Under the pieces are notes generated by a model, which saw only the letters and a list, made by a program, of their open reading frames with translations, made no database searches and was not told the origin of the DNA. Of a stretch of 64,000 nucleotides of DNA, positions 62,021-64,000 are shown one piece after another. Position 1 is the stretch's first letter; each line of letters starts with the position of its first letter. The DNA is from Geojedonia sp051814705 (GTDB lineage: Bacteria; Bacteroidota; Bacteroidia; Flavobacteriales; Flavobacteriaceae): NCBI GenBank assembly GCA_051814705.1, contig JBPWQW010000006.1, positions 101,207-165,206 of the forward strand. Reading direction: 5' to 3'. The translations under genes were made by a program, and so were the position numbers.

Positions 62021-62090
62021 TAGTCTATTATTTTACCCTACAGTATTTGTTATGTTAACGCATTATTAATTAATCCAAAATGTTATGTTA

Positions 62091-64000
62091 ATGGACAAAT
62101 TTACTCAAATCAAGACGAACTGGAATCCCTTTTATTGTAGTTCACTTTTTAAAAATTTAAAGAAAAGTATAACAGGCTTAGCCGTGCTTATACTTTTTTT
62201 GTTTGGAACTAATGTACAGGCTCAAGTAGTACCCTGTATAGATGGCAATTCCACCGAGTGGGGAAGTGCTGCTTTACAGTTGGAGCCCACTTTTGATTAC
62301 CATGCTGATGTGTTCACAGGTAATCAGGATGATATTTTTACAGCCTCCAAAGATTTTAAATTATTTGGAGGGTATGGTCAACCCTATAATGGATGGACAT
62401 TAAGTCCTATGCAGGCCAAGAGTGATATCATGAATGCAGCTGCGGTAATATTAACAGGTTTGGTAACAGACCCTGAAGATGGCTGCATAAGCTCATTTGG
62501 TGCTTATGACCCCAGTCATACCTATCTCTTTTTTGCGGGTGACAGAGAAAGTAATAATGGAACTGGCTATATTGGGTTTTGGTTCTTGAAAAATGGAACC
62601 AGCCCTATAACAGATGCTGATGGACATAAAATTTTTAGTCCTGCTCGCGGAATAGGTGATTTATTGGTATTGGCCGATTTTACAAGTGGCGGTAGAGATG
62701 CAGATGTTACCGTACTTCAGTGGGTAGGTCCAGGTAATGGAACCGAAGGGAACAATAATTCATTAGTAAAAATTACTACCAATGCACAAGTGGGACAAAA
62801 TAATGCAACCCAAACTCCGGTTCCAGCCGGATTTGCGGTACCAGCAGGACAAACTACTTACGATTATAATGAATTTTATGAAGGTGTTATAGATTTAACA
62901 TCTGTGTTTGATTTACAAACCAATCCAGAATTAATTTGTTCAGCTACTTGGATGTTAGAAACCAGAGCGTCTGCTGAAATAACTGCTGATTTAAAAGATT
63001 ATGTTGCAGGTAGTTTTCACTTAACTCCTACCATTGAAGTTAGTGATGATACAGTTTGTGAAGGTGGAGCTGCTAGTTTAACGGCTACAGTTAAGCAAGG
63101 GAATATGGTTATTGAAGATCCAGTTAGCGATGGATATACTTTTGTCTGGTCTGGGCCTGGAACTTTTTCCGGTCAGGGCACAGCAACAATTACTTTTGAT
63201 CCAGCAGAGTTGTCTGATGCGGGCAACTATAGCGTTGCAGTAATGAGTCCTAATAATTGTCAGCCTGATGGTGGTGATGCCGAAGGTACTTTGACGGTGA
63301 AAGCATTACCAGAAGTAACTGCTGATAATGCTTCGGTAGCATGTGATGAAACGTCTGTTCAATTAACAGCTTCTCCTTCAGGAGGAACTTGGAGCGGCGA
63401 CCATGTTAATGCAACTGGGTTATTTGATGCAACAGGATTAGCTGCTGGACAATATAATGTAACTTATACATATACAAACAGTAATGGATGCACTAATAGT
63501 GATGATGCTGTAGTGACCGTTGAGGTAGATGATTTACCACCAACTATTGATTGTGCGGCCGATAAAAATATAGAATGTGATGCTGAAATTGTTTGGGATG
63601 CCCCATCAGCTTCAGACAATTGTAGTGAACCTACAGTTACTGTATTAAGTACAGTTGAAGACTTAGACGAGTGTGGACTGGGAACTATCACCAGAACATG
63701 GCAAGCAGAAGATGGAGTTGGGTTAACAGCAACTTGCTCACAAATAATTACTATAGAAGATAGCACTGCACCGACATTAAATGTACCGGATGACATTCGT
63801 TTCGAGTGTGTGATGGGCGATGCCGGAACAGCGACAGCGAGCGATAACTGTGACAATGATCCAGAAGTAAGTTATACAGATGCAGGACAATTGGATGAAT
63901 GTGGACTGGGAACGATCACCAGGACATGGAAAGCCGTGGACTGTGCAGGATTGGAGACTACAGGCGATCAGATCATCACGATATACGATGAGACCGCACC
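62091..64000 (+). CDS. giant secreted surface protein with Ig-like and HYR-type repeats, 3' end outside window
   Basis: The frame from ATG 62091 (or the in-frame ATG at 62085) stays open to the window end: 636 codons seen. A long n-region (FYCSSLFKNLKKS) leads to a signal helix (ITGLAVLILFLFGTNVQAQ). An N-terminal domain of roughly 270 residues (IDGNSTEWGS; LFGGYGQPYNGWTLSPMQAK) is followed by Ig-like domains (SDDTVCEGGAASLTATV; SVACDETSVQLTASPSGG) and then HYR-type repeats of about 75 residues with the motifs NIECDAEIVWDAPSASDNC and DECGLGTITRTW. The family is usually exported by the type IX system through a C-terminal domain, not visible here. Likely adhesion or gliding related. Confidence 0.82.
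   Translation, partial: MDKFTQIKTNWNPFYCSSLFKNLKKSITGLAVLILFLFGTNVQAQVVPCIDGNSTEWGSAALQLEPTFDYHADVFTGNQDDIFTASKDFKLFGGYGQPYNGWTLSPMQAKSDIMNAAAVILTGLVTDPEDGCISSFGAYDPSHTYLFFAGDRESNNGTGYIGFWFLKNGTSPITDADGHKIFSPARGIGDLLVLADFTSGGRDADVTVLQWVGPGNGTEGNNNSLVKITTNAQVGQNNATQTPVPAGFAVPAGQTTYDYNEFYEGVIDLTSVFDLQTNPELICSATWMLETRASAEITADLKDYVAGSFHLTPTIEVSDDTVCEGGAASLTATVKQGNMVIEDPVSDGYTFVWSGPGTFSGQGTATITFDPAELSDAGNYSVAVMSPNNCQPDGGDAEGTLTVKALPEVTADNASVACDETSVQLTASPSGGTWSGDHVNATGLFDATGLAAGQYNVTYTYTNSNGCTNSDDAVVTVEVDDLPPTIDCAADKNIECDAEIVWDAPSASDNCSEPTVTVLSTVEDLDECGLGTITRTWQAEDGVGLTATCSQIITIEDSTAPTLNVPDDIRFECVMGDAGTATASDNCDNDPEVSYTDAGQLDECGLGTITRTWKAVDCAGLETTGDQIITIYDETA

Larger units (their letters stand above)
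61497..62090 (+). repeat. tandem duplication: promoter plus structured leader (copy A 61517-61836, copy B 61837-62090)
   Basis: Both copies begin with AAATTG..TTGGTCTAAAAC and then carry, in the same order and nearly the same spacing, TTTATAA, a perfect -7 box (TATATTTG in A, TAAATTTG in B), hairpin 1, hairpin 2 with the shared loop TTAATAGC, the box CTTTTC, hairpin 3 with loop GTTT, and an ATG GAC AA start. The stems differ in sequence but stay paired. Copy A ends in a 26-codon frame; copy B leads to the giant surface protein gene. Confidence 0.85.

Noticed and set aside
61497..62090. Known riboswitch classes (c-di-GMP, cobalamin, TPP, SAM, glycine) for the duplicated leader
   Set aside because: I saw none of their core sequence motifs (for example the B12 box or the TPP CTGAGA element). 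The architecture of three small hairpins does not match any class I know by heart.
63464..63856. Minus-strand open frame of about 130 codons inside the surface protein gene
   Set aside because: It lies antisense to well-supported HYR repeats, has a biased Ser/Val/Ala composition typical of reverse-strand frames, and has no start context of its own.
1..64000. tRNA, rRNA, CRISPR array, insertion sequence or prophage
   Set aside because: I looked in all gaps above about 100 bp and found no cloverleaf-like sequence with CCA-type ends, no regularly spaced repeats with unique spacers, and no transposase or phage gene.

Overview
The window comes from a low-GC member of the Bacteroidota, most likely the family Flavobacteriaceae. 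The evidence is several TonB-dependent receptors carrying an N-terminal carboxypeptidase-regulatory-like domain, TlpA/DUF4369 and CBM9/DUF5916 envelope proteins, promoters with the Bacteroidota -7 box TAnnTTTG, weak or absent Shine-Dalgarno sequences, a parE/small membrane gene/parC cluster, and a large secreted HYR-type surface protein. I saw no rRNA, tRNA, CRISPR array, intact insertion sequence, prophage or plasmid module. Most of the window is chromosomal core.

Layout. 1-7.4 kb: the end of an M61 peptidase, then leftward genes for a sialidase-fold lipoprotein, an S10 carboxypeptidase, a TIGR02757 protein, a LolD-like ATPase and a DUF5916 outer-membrane protein. 7.6-20.8 kb: folE, a histidine-rich small protein with a TonB receptor, serC and serA, an acyl-CoA reductase facing a YfhL-type ferredoxin, a second TonB receptor and ychF. 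20.9-27.6 kb: topoisomerase IV (parE, parC), TerC and an XRE regulator. 27.9-38.6 kb: M14 peptidase, Lrp-type regulator, DinB protein, a third TonB receptor with an esterase, a cupin, a K+/H+-type antiporter and small secreted or redox proteins. 38.9-48.7 kb: a Lys-rich microprotein, a Kef-type antiporter, an MFS carrier, a methyltransferase, yebC, a pterin dehydratase, an SDR protein and gcvT. 48.9-61.5 kb: an M24 peptidase, a cyclase, the thrA-thrB-thrC operon, the NAD(P)HX repair enzyme, a TlpA-like lipoprotein and hutH. 61.5-64 kb: a duplicated leader region and the first 636 codons of a giant HYR-repeat surface protein cut by the window edge.

The metabolic core is amino-acid centred: serine (serA, serC), threonine (thrABC), glycine cleavage (gcvT) and histidine breakdown (hutH). 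A pterin theme is also present (folE and the carbinolamine dehydratase).

Two regulatory finds stand out. (1) About 320 bp containing a promoter and a structured leader is tandemly duplicated upstream of the giant surface protein. Three hairpins recur in both copies with compensatory base changes, and the first copy ends in a 26-codon remnant of a similar gene start. (2) A 35-residue leader peptide with four consecutive Thr codons sits between a good promoter and thrA, which suggests threonine-controlled attenuation. Both come from reading the sequence only; no database search was possible.
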